Source of the DNA: Verrucomicrobiaceae bacterium E54
GTDB lineage: Bacteria; Verrucomicrobiota; Verrucomicrobiia; Verrucomicrobiales; Akkermansiaceae
Direction: 5' to 3'
Assembly: GCA_022548915.1 (NCBI GenBank)
Contig: JAKZES010000022.1
Coordinates: forward strand, 1-64,000
Length of the DNA stretch: 64,000 nt
The notes below the pieces were generated by a model that made no database searches, had not been told where the DNA came from, and was given only the letters and a program-made list of their open reading frames with translations. Below are positions 44,201 through 52,480 of this stretch, piece by piece. The translations under genes were made by a program, and so were the position numbers. Positions within the stretch are counted from its first letter, which is position 1, and every line of letters starts with the position of its first letter.

Positions 44201-45252
44201 GCGCGGGTAAGGCAGTGAATTCCGGCTCAGGGGCAGGGGCTCGCCTCATCGGTGACACCTCCGCCCTGGACAGTGCCGGCTTGATGGCAAACGGACAGTC
44301 GCTTTGGTTCAGCTTCCTGCTTTCCATCCCGTCCGGCCATACGAATGTGGACTTCAATTTTTCACTGGGCAGTGACGGCTTCGCCGATTACGGATCAGGT
44401 GAGTTTGGAGATCGAACAAGCCTGCAAAGTGGCGAGGGAATCGGAGTGGCCAAGATCAACCGCAGTTCGAGTGTGAGCGATATCGTGGGTGCCTATTATC
44501 AGGATAATGATGCGGACTCCTATGCCGAGCGCGTGACTCAACTCGCCTTTGACCGTTGGAATGGGGCCACACTTCTGATCGTCGGCAGGATTGATTGGGG
44601 CGCCGATGATCTGGCGGGAGAAACGCTCACCCTCTACACTCCGGATACCGACCTCAACCTTGGCACCGCAGTTTTGGATGGCATGGTCATTCCCGCACTC
44701 GACCAGTCCGCCTTCGATACGGTGGCTTTCCAGATGAAGGATGCGGTAACCATCGACGAAATCCGCTTCGGGGCGACCTATGAGGATGTGATCGGCTTGG
44801 GAGGCAGCGCCAGCGATTACGACACGTGGTCGGGAGGTCCCTTCCTGGGAACGTTGGGCGACAGCAATCCGGAGTTGGACTTCGATGGCGGTGGCCTCGA
44901 TACCGGAATCGAATACGTGGTCGGAGGCGATCCGACGGACGGGTCGGACGATATGGGCAAGGCCCCGGGCTTCGACAACACCACTGATCCGGACAAGTTC
45001 CTGTTCGTCTTTCGCCGGAGTGATCTGGCGAACGCCGACCCGAACACCACCATCGCCGTGGAATACGGGAGCAACCTCTCGGGTTGGACGACCGCCGCGC
45101 ACGAGGGAACGGACCCCACGCAGATCAGCATCAGCGAAGTCGATGATTTCTATGAGGCCGGAATCGACCAGGTGACCGTGGCGATCCCGCGCAGTCTCGC
45201 CGTCGGTGAAAAGCTCTTCGCAAGACTCAAGGTTGCCGTGTCCATCCCATGA
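41230..45252 (+). CDS. Secreted SGNH sialate O-acetylesterase-type enzyme with FN3 and lectin domains
   Basis: This 1340-residue protein has a signal peptide ending at LQA (res. 27). Residues 30-330 are an SASA/DUF303-type SGNH esterase: FILAGQSNMVGQG (Ser39 nucleophile), LCWHQGYND and DYHWN (catalytic Asp/His region). This family removes O-acetyl groups from sialic acid or plant and algal glycans. Downstream come a beta domain, a lectin-like domain (~490-725), two fibronectin-III-like repeats each opening with a metazoan-style PPSP/PPIP turn (~735-920), and a second lectin-like domain (~937-1190) homologous to 39159-40289. A final verrucomicrobial C-terminal domain follows. The stop overlaps the sulfatase start by ATGA, so the esterase and sulfatase are made in concert. 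Confidence 0.85.
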   Translation: MNSLFRFSNILAAALLALGLAVPALQAAPAKIFILAGQSNMVGQGVVAGETTPGTLAYTVANDLNGDYQFLVDGAGAWVQRSDVWYHSVSQADGNAGLTAGFGIDGGSIGPELGFGHAMGDLYEEPVILIKVAQGGRSLGVDFLPPSSGPYATPVADGDIGYWYERIIADVNGFIANDLASVPGYDAVEGYEIAGLCWHQGYNDLINVDRSAAYEANLVNFINDIRSDLSVPNLPFVIATTGTTAWFTYREVELAQLAVADAAAYPAFAGNVATIDTRQPYEDLTFWQLVEESPNNEDYHWNRNAKSYVNLGLAMADVMSQMVPARCPYRLRATGDATGVTLSWEDGTDAATSVRVLRDSSEIAAAAPISPASYLDTTAEPGLIEYQLEFAKSGDPCPPLTLTFDAGITDLDVYRFQNKVRLKWTNNLGYANIEVRRNGSLIDTIAGTATSYDDTSPPASGDVTYSVVPTNGSAAPTEETINLDGLSPGNAYIYEPFADADSTLRENRVGAGLSGRWIGNSSVVADSLSFGTLPTSGNHVSNPGGSDAVVNTRIRSELAEAGLLDHGGELWFSFLTNNTEDVNTTVMFCLGTDRSTINKSPASEGSVRGVQDGGQAIGVFLDRGTRPQAATWQAEARSTGTTTGTIPSETTGLVVGRITWGADGASADTVEIFLPGTDLVLPGSPVSTTSAVMDQAQFDVLSFSGKNVDSPQIDEIRFAASYDDVIATDQMVPDTTPPSPDPMIWATPPAALGDSSITMTATTATDLNGVEYYFESVSGGGNDSGWQDSSIYVDTGLNSETEYTYRVRARDKSPNQNATDWSPNAAATTEATDNGSPPIPGFDVAPFATSSTEISMTAETVVDPEGSGVEYYFTETSGNAGGDDSGWQDSTTYTDSGLSPSTTYSYTVKARDKSAQQNSSLESAAFDATTQAPPSGPGGALIYEGFDYDAGGLGTNNGGTGFTAAWSTIDSSPSVVAPGLSYGSLAVAGNGAGKAVNSGSGAGARLIGDTSALDSAGLMANGQSLWFSFLLSIPSGHTNVDFNFSLGSDGFADYGSGEFGDRTSLQSGEGIGVAKINRSSSVSDIVGAYYQDNDADSYAERVTQLAFDRWNGATLLIVGRIDWGADDLAGETLTLYTPDTDLNLGTAVLDGMVIPALDQSAFDTVAFQMKDAVTIDEIRFGATYEDVIGLGGSASDYDTWSGGPFLGTLGDSNPELDFDGGGLDTGIEYVVGGDPTDGSDDMGKAPGFDNTTDPDKFLFVFRRSDLANADPNTTIAVEYGSNLSGWTTAAHEGTDPTQISISEVDDFYEAGIDQVTVAIPRSLAVGEKLFARLKVAVSIP

Positions 45253-48200
45253 TCCGCCACCTGATAGCGTGCCTTGGACGATCCGCCGTCGCTCTGCTCG
45301 CTCTTGCCTTTCCGATGCAGGTCGTGCAGGCGGACTCCGGAGGTGCTCTGATCTACGAGGATTTCGACTACGGCAGCGGATCCGTGGGCGGGGCCAATGG
45401 CGGGCTTGGTTTCTCGGGTCCCTGGAGCACCTACAACGCGGCTCCTGCGGTGGTCTCTCCCGGATTGAGCTGGGGTAGCCTCGCGGTGGCAGGAAACTCC
45501 GTGATCGGCAGCGCCACCGGCGGCAGCGCGGCACGCGACATCGGCGCCCCCTCCGTGCTCGATGAGGGCAACCTGATGGCCAATGGGGACACCCTCTGGT
45601 TCAGCGTTGTCATGCGGAACGCGCCCAGTTCCATCGTGAATGTGGACTTCAGCTTCTGTCTGGGCACGGACGCCTTCGTGAATTTCGTCACGGGCGCGGG
45701 GGGGACATTCGGACAACGGAGGAATCTCGCAGGCGGCGAGGGAATCGGAGTGTCCTTTCTCAACGCCAATTCGACCTCAGGCAGAATCCAGGGTGCCTAT
45801 TGGCAGGATGACGCCGATGCCGACACCTACGCCAACCGCGTCCTGTTGGACACTCCGGCCTACATCAACGAGGATGCCAGGATCCTGATCGTCGGCCGAA
45901 TCGATTGGGGCGCGGATGATCTGACGGATGAGACACTCACCCTCTACGCGCCGGACACCGACCTGAACCCCGGTAGCCCCATTTTGGCGGCAGCGACCAT
46001 TCCCGCGCTCGACCAGTCGGCCTTCGATACGGTGGCTTTCCAGTTGAAGGGAGGGGCGTTTGTCGACGAGTTCCGCTTCGGTGCGACGTACGAGGACGCC
46101 GTCGGCCTGCAGACGTCGTCGCAGCCAAAAACCGCCCTGATCGACTTCGGCAGCGCCTCCGGCTTGCTCACCTCCTCGGGAGGATTGACCTACAATGCGC
46201 CTGCTTTCAACGACACGACCGATACCACAGGCTCCGTCGGGCTGAACAACGACATCACCGGGTCGGCGACCGGCTGGACCATTGATGTCACCCGGACCAG
46301 CGGTGGCACTTCCGACGCGGGCAATGCCGTCTCGGGTGCCAATCCTGTGAACGTGTTTCCCGGCGAACTCGCGGACTTCGCAATCGCCGCATTGCAGGAC
46401 AGCTTGTTCTTCAATGCGGGAGATCAGGCTGCCGGCGAACTCACCGTGACCATCGGCGGGCTGGACAACTCCATGCTCTACGACCTGCTCTTTTATGGAT
46501 CGCGTGCGAACCCAGGTGGAACCCAGACCTGGCATCTGACCACCGGCAGCGGCACGGCTGCCGACGTGATGCACGGTTCCGCCAACAACATGACCACCGT
46601 GGTCGACTGGAATGGCATCGCCCCGGATGCCGGCACCATCGCATTTACGGCAAGTGTGACCGGTGGTGTGGGTGCGCTCAACTTCGGTCAGGTGGTCGAA
46701 CGGGTCCCCGAGCCGGATCCTTTGCCCGTGATCGACACGTTCATCGTGGACGACCGCTACGTCGCGCCAGGATCCACCGTGACCCTCGACTGGGCCGTCA
46801 GCGGTGCCGACAGCGTCATCCTCAGTTCGGAGGCCGGTCCCGTGGCCGCCTCGGGCACGCTCGCGAAGACGATCGCCGCGACCACCACCTTCACCCTCAG
46901 CGCCACCAATGAAGTTGGAACGGTCGAGGAAAGCCTGACGGTGCATGCGGGCCCCCCTCGTCCGAACATCGTCCTCTTTCTGGTCGATGACATGGGGCCG
47001 ATGGACACTTCGGTGCCGTTCAGTTGCGACTCGAACGGGACTCCGGTCCACCGCAACTTCAACCACCTCTACGTTACTCCGGCCATGGAGGCGCTCGCCG
47101 GCAACGGCATGCGCTTCACCCATGCCTACGCCCAGCCGACATGTAGTCCGACCCGGGTCAGCCTCATGACGGGCCTCAATACCACGGGCCACGCGGTGAC
47201 TTCGTGGGTCTCCACCAACGGCGAGAGACTGGGACAGTATGCCCCCTCGAACTATCGCAACCGGGGGATCGAGAACCCGGATGAGGAGACCCTGCCGAAA
47301 TGGCTGTCAGCCGCGGGATACCGCACCATCCACACCGGCAAGGGACACTTCACCGACCAACACGATCCCAATGTCTATGATGAGGTCGAGGACCCGCGTT
47401 TCATCGGCTTCGATGTCAATATCGGCGGCAGTTGGCAGGGGCAGCCCGGCAGCTATCTCGGCACCGACAATTACGCCGGCCCCTCGCGCCCGTCGTGGCT
47501 CATCCCGGGGGTGGAGGAATTCCACGGGACCAACACCTTCTTGACCGAGGCGCTCACGATCAAGGCCAACGAGGCGATCACGGAAACCGTGGGCCGCGGC
47601 CAGCCCTTCTTCCTCTACATGTCCCACTACGCGGTGCACGCGCCATTTCAAACCGATCCGCGGGCCACCGGCGACTATTCCGCCATCACCAGCACCAGCC
47701 GTTCCTTCGCCACCATGATCGAGGGCATGGATCTTTCTCTCGGTGAGATCGTCGCCCATCTTGATGCCGAGGGAGTGGCCGAAGAAACCCTGATCATCTT
47801 CCTCGGCGACAACGGCTCCGACAACCCCCTCCTCAACGACAACGCCCTGCCGGATGCCCCCTACAACGACTATCCGCTCCTCGGAATGAAGGGGAACCGT
47901 GCCGAGGGGGGCAGCCGCATCCCACTGATCGTGGCCTGGGCCAAGCCCGATCCCACCAACCCCTTCCAGCAGGCCCTCCCGATCCCGGGCAACTCGGTCG
48001 AGCACGACATCGTCGCCTGCTGGGACCTGCCGGTCACGATCATGAATGTCGCCGGGGTCGAAATTCCCTCGACCGCCGATATCCATGGTCAGGACCTGAG
48101 CCCCTACCTCAGCGGTACACCGGGATCCCACCGCGAGCAGGAAATACTCATCTACTATCCGCACGGACGGGATGACAACGACCACTTCGCCAACTACCGG

Positions 48201-48830
48201 AAGGGCGACTGGAAGCTGACCTATCTCTGGGAAGAAGAGCGCTTCGCCCTTTTCGACCTTGCCGCCGATCCCACCGAAAGCAGCGACCTTGCGGCGACCC
48301 ATCCGGAAAAGGTCCTCGAAATGGCCCGGGGCATGGCGCGCCGGTTCGAGGAGGAATGGACCACCACCTTCGGCACGATCTGGCCCACCTATCCGTCTGC
48401 CGGCCAGGGAGCCCTCTCGACCGCCGCCATCATGGGCAATCTCGATCTCGATGGTGACGGCCGCAACGATGCCGACGAGGACGCCAACGCCAACGGCCTG
48501 CTCGACCCGGGCGAGACCGACCCCGACGACCGGGACACGGATGGTGACGGATCCGACGACCACACCGAGCTGCGCCTGGGTCTCGATCCCCTCAATCCGA
48601 CCAAGTTCTTCCGGGCCATGATCGGACCGGCGCCATCGAACGGCTTCGAGCTGCGCTGGCCGTCCCAGCCCGGGCTCACCTTCACCATCCGCCACAGCGC
48701 GGACCTCGCCACCCCGCCATTGGGTTGGACCACAGTGACCGGTGTGCCCGCCGCCGCTTCCGGCGACGAAAGCACCTGGACTTACGCCGGCCCCGACACT
48801 CGCCGGTTTTTCGTCATTGAACTTGAGTGA
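45249..48830 (+). CDS. Secreted sulfatase with N-terminal lectin-like domain
   Basis: This 1193-residue protein is translationally coupled to the esterase gene (ATGA). It has a signal peptide (CLGRSAVALLALAFPMQVVQA) and a lectin-like domain (~32-285, closely related to those of 39159-40289 and the esterase). A middle beta domain (~295-485) and an Ig-like segment lead to a sulfatase core with LFLVDDMGPMD (Asp580, Asp581) and QPTCSPTRVSL (Cys632 to formylglycine; Arg636). The core ends near 1040. DLDGDGRNDADED-type calcium repeats and the C-terminal tag RRFFVIELE follow. It probably desulfates the same acetylated polysaccharide. Confidence 0.9.
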   Translation: MIRHLIACLGRSAVALLALAFPMQVVQADSGGALIYEDFDYGSGSVGGANGGLGFSGPWSTYNAAPAVVSPGLSWGSLAVAGNSVIGSATGGSAARDIGAPSVLDEGNLMANGDTLWFSVVMRNAPSSIVNVDFSFCLGTDAFVNFVTGAGGTFGQRRNLAGGEGIGVSFLNANSTSGRIQGAYWQDDADADTYANRVLLDTPAYINEDARILIVGRIDWGADDLTDETLTLYAPDTDLNPGSPILAAATIPALDQSAFDTVAFQLKGGAFVDEFRFGATYEDAVGLQTSSQPKTALIDFGSASGLLTSSGGLTYNAPAFNDTTDTTGSVGLNNDITGSATGWTIDVTRTSGGTSDAGNAVSGANPVNVFPGELADFAIAALQDSLFFNAGDQAAGELTVTIGGLDNSMLYDLLFYGSRANPGGTQTWHLTTGSGTAADVMHGSANNMTTVVDWNGIAPDAGTIAFTASVTGGVGALNFGQVVERVPEPDPLPVIDTFIVDDRYVAPGSTVTLDWAVSGADSVILSSEAGPVAASGTLAKTIAATTTFTLSATNEVGTVEESLTVHAGPPRPNIVLFLVDDMGPMDTSVPFSCDSNGTPVHRNFNHLYVTPAMEALAGNGMRFTHAYAQPTCSPTRVSLMTGLNTTGHAVTSWVSTNGERLGQYAPSNYRNRGIENPDEETLPKWLSAAGYRTIHTGKGHFTDQHDPNVYDEVEDPRFIGFDVNIGGSWQGQPGSYLGTDNYAGPSRPSWLIPGVEEFHGTNTFLTEALTIKANEAITETVGRGQPFFLYMSHYAVHAPFQTDPRATGDYSAITSTSRSFATMIEGMDLSLGEIVAHLDAEGVAEETLIIFLGDNGSDNPLLNDNALPDAPYNDYPLLGMKGNRAEGGSRIPLIVAWAKPDPTNPFQQALPIPGNSVEHDIVACWDLPVTIMNVAGVEIPSTADIHGQDLSPYLSGTPGSHREQEILIYYPHGRDDNDHFANYRKGDWKLTYLWEEERFALFDLAADPTESSDLAATHPEKVLEMARGMARRFEEEWTTTFGTIWPTYPSAGQGALSTAAIMGNLDLDGDGRNDADEDANANGLLDPGETDPDDRDTDGDGSDDHTELRLGLDPLNPTKFFRAMIGPAPSNGFELRWPSQPGLTFTIRHSADLATPPLGWTTVTGVPAAASGDESTWTYAGPDTRRFFVIELE

Positions 48831-48854
48831 GCGGGTTGACTGGATTGTGCAGTC

Positions 48855-49946
48855 ATGGAACCGTTCAGCCGCCTCTCCACCAGTGAACAGCTTGCCGCGT
48901 ATCTGCGACGACAGATTGAGAAGGGCACGCTCAGTGGAGAAATGCCCGGTGTGCAGCAGTTGGCCAAGACCCTGGGGGTCAACTCCGTGGCGGTCGGCAA
49001 GGCGGTGCGGCAGTTGGAGCACGAAGGGCTGGTCCTGTTTCAGGGGGCACGCAAAAGTCGGAGAGTCGCCCGTTTACAACTGCCGGACAAGCCTGCGGCA
49101 CCCCGATTGCGGGTTCAAATCCTGCTCTACGCGCCGGACGATTCGAAGAGCTATTACAACGTGGACGTGCAGCACCGCTTGATGGAGGCGGGGCATTCGG
49201 CGCGCTTCGCATCAAAGAGCTTGGTGGAGTTGGGCATGAACACCGAGAGAATCGCCCGCTTTGTGGTCAGGTCTCCGGCTGATGCCTGGCTGGTCTTTTC
49301 CGGCTCGCGCGAGGTGCTGCTTTGGTTCTCGCAACAGAACATACCGACGTTCGCCCTGGCGGGGCGCCGCCGTGGGATCGAGATCGCGAGCACCGGTCCC
49401 GACAAGGTGCCCGCGTTGCGGACAGCGGTTCGACGCCTCGTCGAACTTGGTCACAAACGCATCGTGATGTTGGCGCGCGAAGTGCGCCGCAAGCCCGATC
49501 CGGGAGAGTTCGAGCAGGTCTTTCTGGACGAACTGGCTGCCGGTGGAATTCAACACGGCCCCTACAATCTGCCGGACTGGAGGGAAAGCGCGGAGGGGCT
49601 GCAAGGGCTGTTGGCCAGTCTTTTCCGGCACACTCCTCCCACCGCGCTGATCATCGAGGAGGCTCACACTTTCCTTGCCGCCCAGCAATATCTGACACAC
49701 CACGGAATCCTCGCGCCGCGGGACGTGTCGTTGATTTGTGACGATCCTGACCCGGCCTTTGCGTGGTTTCGCCCCATGGTGACGCATATCGGCTGGGATG
49801 GCAGCCAATGGGCTCGGCGTATCGTGCGCTGGGCCGACAATATCGCCAGTGGCAAGGACGACAGGAGTCGGAGCTTCACCAAGGCTGCGTTTGTCGAGGG
49901 AGGCACCATCGGCCCCGTTGCCGGCCATGTTAGACGAATCGTTTGA
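48855..49946 (+). CDS. GntR-HTH/LacI-type transcription regulator
   Basis: This 363-residue protein has an N-terminal GntR winged helix (residues 5-70; AYLRRQIEKGTLSGEMPGVQ, VNSVAVGKAVRQLEHEGLV). It is fused to a LacI/periplasmic-binding-type effector domain (~80-350; LVELGHKRIVMLAREVRRKP, HHGILAPRDVSLICDDPDPA). Such regulators sense an oligosaccharide or breakdown product. The gene starts 24 bp after the sulfatase stop in the same orientation, so it is probably cotranscribed with the esterase/sulfatase cluster and autoregulates it. No operator is proven. Confidence 0.8.
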   Translation: MEPFSRLSTSEQLAAYLRRQIEKGTLSGEMPGVQQLAKTLGVNSVAVGKAVRQLEHEGLVLFQGARKSRRVARLQLPDKPAAPRLRVQILLYAPDDSKSYYNVDVQHRLMEAGHSARFASKSLVELGMNTERIARFVVRSPADAWLVFSGSREVLLWFSQQNIPTFALAGRRRGIEIASTGPDKVPALRTAVRRLVELGHKRIVMLAREVRRKPDPGEFEQVFLDELAAGGIQHGPYNLPDWRESAEGLQGLLASLFRHTPPTALIIEEAHTFLAAQQYLTHHGILAPRDVSLICDDPDPAFAWFRPMVTHIGWDGSQWARRIVRWADNIASGKDDRSRSFTKAAFVEGGTIGPVAGHVRRIV

Positions 49947-50195
49947 GGGCCCGCGGGGCAAGAAGCCCTCGACTATCGTGTGCCTTGCAGACGCGACATG
50001 ATCCTGAAGGGCCGTGCTGCGCTGTCTGCCACGGATTACGGGGATTCCTTATCCTGAAAGGATAACAGGCGATAGCCCGGGGTCGAGGATCCCGCGAATG
50101 CGGGAGACGACCACCTCGGGTTGGATGGTGGGTTGAATCCGCACCCTGAAAGGCGTGCAAGAAATGCCGTTTCACCGATCCATCGGAACCCGATG
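49947..50195. other. Intergenic region downstream of the regulator
   Basis: No supported gene. It contains a perfect 7-bp palindrome, TTATCCT-GAA-AGGATAA (50049-50065), which may be an operator or the terminator stem of the regulator gene. It lies between convergent genes. Confidence 0.4.
50049..50065. promoter_or_regulatory. 17-bp palindrome near the regulator gene
   Basis: TTATCCT-GAA-AGGATAA, 103 bp past the regulator stop. Odd-length palindromes like this are typical LacI/GntR operators, but a similar site was not found upstream of the 39159 gene. It may simply be a hairpin terminator without T-tract. Confidence 0.3.
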
Positions 50196-50876
50196 TCAGC
50201 GGCGTCGGCGAAGAATCCCCAGAAACGCGAACCCCAGCAAAAATGCCGATGACGGCTCGGGGATGGCGCCCACATTCCCTTCCAGGCTGACATTGTCCAG
50301 GAGGTGGATACGCGTATTGCTTCCGCTACGGTCCGTGAGATAAAACCGGAATTCCACCGTCGTGTCCGTCAGGTTTTGCAGGCTGGTGATGCCGGTAAGG
50401 TCAATCGGACCACTCAATGAGGGGTCGCTACCTTCATTTCCAAAGACACCCGCAAGCTCATTGCCAACCGTGAATCCGGTTTTGTCACTGAAGAGGCCAA
50501 AGCCGAAGTCAAAACCGCTTGTGGAAGTGTAATCAAAATCAATGCTGGTCAAGTCCACCTCGGTGGCGCTGTCGATGGTCACGGTGAAACTGAGGTAATG
50601 ACCATTAGTAATCGCCGCATCCATAACGGTATCCAAGTCCGACGGATTGGAAGGGTCAAAGGCAACAGTCGGGGTATCATCACCACCGATTTCAACACGA
50701 TTACTCGTGTATGACGGAGTGATACCACTGGCTGCGAAGCTGCTGGCGGTAGTGGAGAGTTCCGTATCCGAGGATGCCGTCGATCCGCCGGTGAAATCAT
50801 ATTGGGCGATGACCGTGGCCTGTGCTGAGGCGGATGCGATCAAAGCGGCACAGAGGAAGATAAATGGTCGCTTCAT
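50196..50876 (-). CDS. PEP-CTERM protein, paralog of 51184-52086
   Basis: This 226-residue protein has a signal peptide (RPFIFLCAALIASASAQA) and a ~175-residue jellyroll-like body opening VIAQYDFTGGSTASSD and closing TRIHLLDNVSLEG. It ends IPEPSSAFLLGFAFL, then GILRRRR, the PEP-CTERM exosortase tag. The body is clearly homologous throughout to that of 51184-52086, which lacks the PEP-CTERM tag and has the FLRAETAP cassette instead. Promoter not identified. Confidence 0.88.
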   Translation of the reverse strand: MKRPFIFLCAALIASASAQATVIAQYDFTGGSTASSDTELSTTASSFAASGITPSYTSNRVEIGGDDTPTVAFDPSNPSDLDTVMDAAITNGHYLSFTVTIDSATEVDLTSIDFDYTSTSGFDFGFGLFSDKTGFTVGNELAGVFGNEGSDPSLSGPIDLTGITSLQNLTDTTVEFRFYLTDRSGSNTRIHLLDNVSLEGNVGAIPEPSSAFLLGFAFLGILRRRR

Positions 50877-51183
50877 GGGGGTATCGTTTAAGCTTTCTTG
50901 AAAATATTGCTGATTGCCAAGCTGTCAGGGTCTCGTGAGTTGCTCTGCGCGGCAGCAGCAGTTCCGGGTTGTGTCGCCCGGCCTGAAAAGGCGCGCAAAC
51001 GAGTGATGCTGCTCATGCCCTGCTTTTCAAGTTCTAATTTTCGGACCAACTGGCACCTCGTTTAGTTCAGATCGGGGAATTGCCCCAGGCGACTGCGGTT
51101 GGCCGCCGCGATGGTGATGGAATTCCACCCGCGGGCGGCCCCAACGATGGCGGGCTTGACGGGGCATCGGGGCCGGGGTGTCC

Positions 51184-51450
51184 TCAAGGTGCCGTTTCGG
51201 CCCGGAGGAAGGTGGCGTCCTTGGCGGTGCCGAGGGTGAACTGCACCGTGGCATGGCCGCTGCCATCGGTGGTCACCTCGTTGCCGACGAGCGTGCCCAC
51301 GGTCACGGTGGCCCCGGTTAAATCGATGGGATTCTGATCGGGATTCGAAAAGTCCAGGTCGTCGGCCTCGACCAGCTTGTAGTTGGTGTTGGCGGCGCCC
51401 TCGATGCTCACCTCGGCGCTGCCGTCGGTCGGATCGTAGCTGAAATCGGT
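51184..51450 (-). repeat. C-terminal cassette repeat, copy 4
   Basis: About 265 bp encoding SYDPTDGSAEVSIEGAANTN to FLRAETAP. It is close to copies 1-3 despite lying 22 kb away, with a one-residue insertion (TVTVGTLVGNEV). Confidence 0.75.
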
Positions 51451-52086
51451 GATCGTCGGCGAGGCCGACAGCGTCGCCACCGCTGCCTCCAGACTGACGC
51501 TGTCGAAGACGTGGATCCGTGTGCCCACTCCGCTTCGGTCCATGAAATAGAATCGGAATTCGACGGATGTATCCGTCAGGTTCTGCAGGCTGGGAATGCC
51601 GGAAAGGTCAATCGGACCGCTCAGCGAGGGGTTGCTCGCCTCATTGCCAAAGACACCGGCAAGCTCGCCGCCCACCGTGAATCCGGTGATATCCGTGAAG
51701 ACTCCAAAGCCGAAATCGAAGCCACTGATGGAGCTGTAATCGAAGTCGATACTCGTCAAGTCCACCTCGACATCGTTGCCGATGGTGACGGTGAAGCTGA
51801 GGTAGCTACCCGTGCTGATCGCGGGAGCCATTGCATCGTCCAGACTGCTAGGATTGGGCGTAGGAGGATAGTTGTAGGGAGTGTCATTTCCTCCAATCTC
51901 GACCCGATCCGAGGTGAACGCAGGCGTCACCCCGGATCCGGAGACCATGGCTCCTGCGACCGTCAGCGTTTCCGTATCGGAGGATGTGGTCGCGCCAGCG
52001 GTGAAATCATAGACGGCAATCGGGGTGGCTGGTGATGACGCGGCTGCGATGAGGGAGGCGCTTAGGCAAGCCAGTCGATTTTTCAT
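51184..52086 (-). CDS. Paralog of the adjacent PEP-CTERM protein, carrying FLRAETAP cassette instead
   Basis: This 300-residue protein starts at ATG 52086 (NRLACLSASLIAAASSPA signal). Its first ~200 residues align with the PEP-CTERM protein at 50196-50876: VYDFTAGATTSSD/QYDFTGGSTASSD, DLTSIDFDYSSISGFDFGFG, GELAGVFGNEASNPSLSGPI, SLQNLTDTSVEFRFYF. The last ~85 residues are the shared cassette (DFSYDPTDGSAEVSIEGA to FLRAETAP), replacing the PEP motif, transmembrane helix and RRRR. The swap is exact at the domain boundary. This suggests the cassette has a comparable C-terminal job, such as surface sorting. Confidence 0.85.
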   Translation of the reverse strand: MKNRLACLSASLIAAASSPATPIAVYDFTAGATTSSDTETLTVAGAMVSGSGVTPAFTSDRVEIGGNDTPYNYPPTPNPSSLDDAMAPAISTGSYLSFTVTIGNDVEVDLTSIDFDYSSISGFDFGFGVFTDITGFTVGGELAGVFGNEASNPSLSGPIDLSGIPSLQNLTDTSVEFRFYFMDRSGVGTRIHVFDSVSLEAAVATLSASPTITDFSYDPTDGSAEVSIEGAANTNYKLVEADDLDFSNPDQNPIDLTGATVTVGTLVGNEVTTDGSGHATVQFTLGTAKDATFLRAETAP

Positions 52087-52480
52087 GGGATGGTTGATTA
52101 AGTTCGATTGACAATCTTGGTGGACTTCGAGCTCCCAGAGTCTTGTCAAGAGCAAGAGGGGGATGCGGCGGGAACCATGTCCACTATCCAATCAGCGGCG
52201 ACGCTCCAACCCCAAATGGCCGAAGTGACTGTAACCATTTCCAGATCAGATGCTCCAGATCCGCGGGGTCTGTGCGAGAAGGTGCGGGGAAGATGGATGC
52301 CGGATCATGCGTATTTCTGATCGTCAACCCAGATCCAGCCATGCCCCATCCCGGCCCATCCACCTCGCGCCGTCAGTTCCCCAAGCAATCAAAGGTCACC
52401 ATCAGCGCCAAGGGCCAGGAACTGCGGTTCAAGGCCTGCCGCGAGGGCTGGCCGCTGGTGGGGTGATCCCATTTCCATCG
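52087..52480. other. Intergenic region with possible gene-tail remnant
   Basis: It holds the promoter of the minus-strand gene at 52086. A frame of ~42 codons from ATG 52340 to the stop at 52464-52466 (RRQFPKQSKVTISAKGQELR to CREGWPLVG) looks coding but has no clear family. It may be the end of a lost gene. Nothing else is supported. Confidence 0.35.

Noticed and set aside
45777-49022. Minus-strand frames opposite the sulfatase gene (45777-47192 and 47307-49022)
   Set aside because: Antisense of a gene with intact sulfatase motifs; no independent evidence.
49959-50195. Possible LacI-family operator as proof of regulator autoregulation
   Set aside because: Only one palindrome was found and it lies downstream of the regulator gene, so it is listed as a low-confidence site only.
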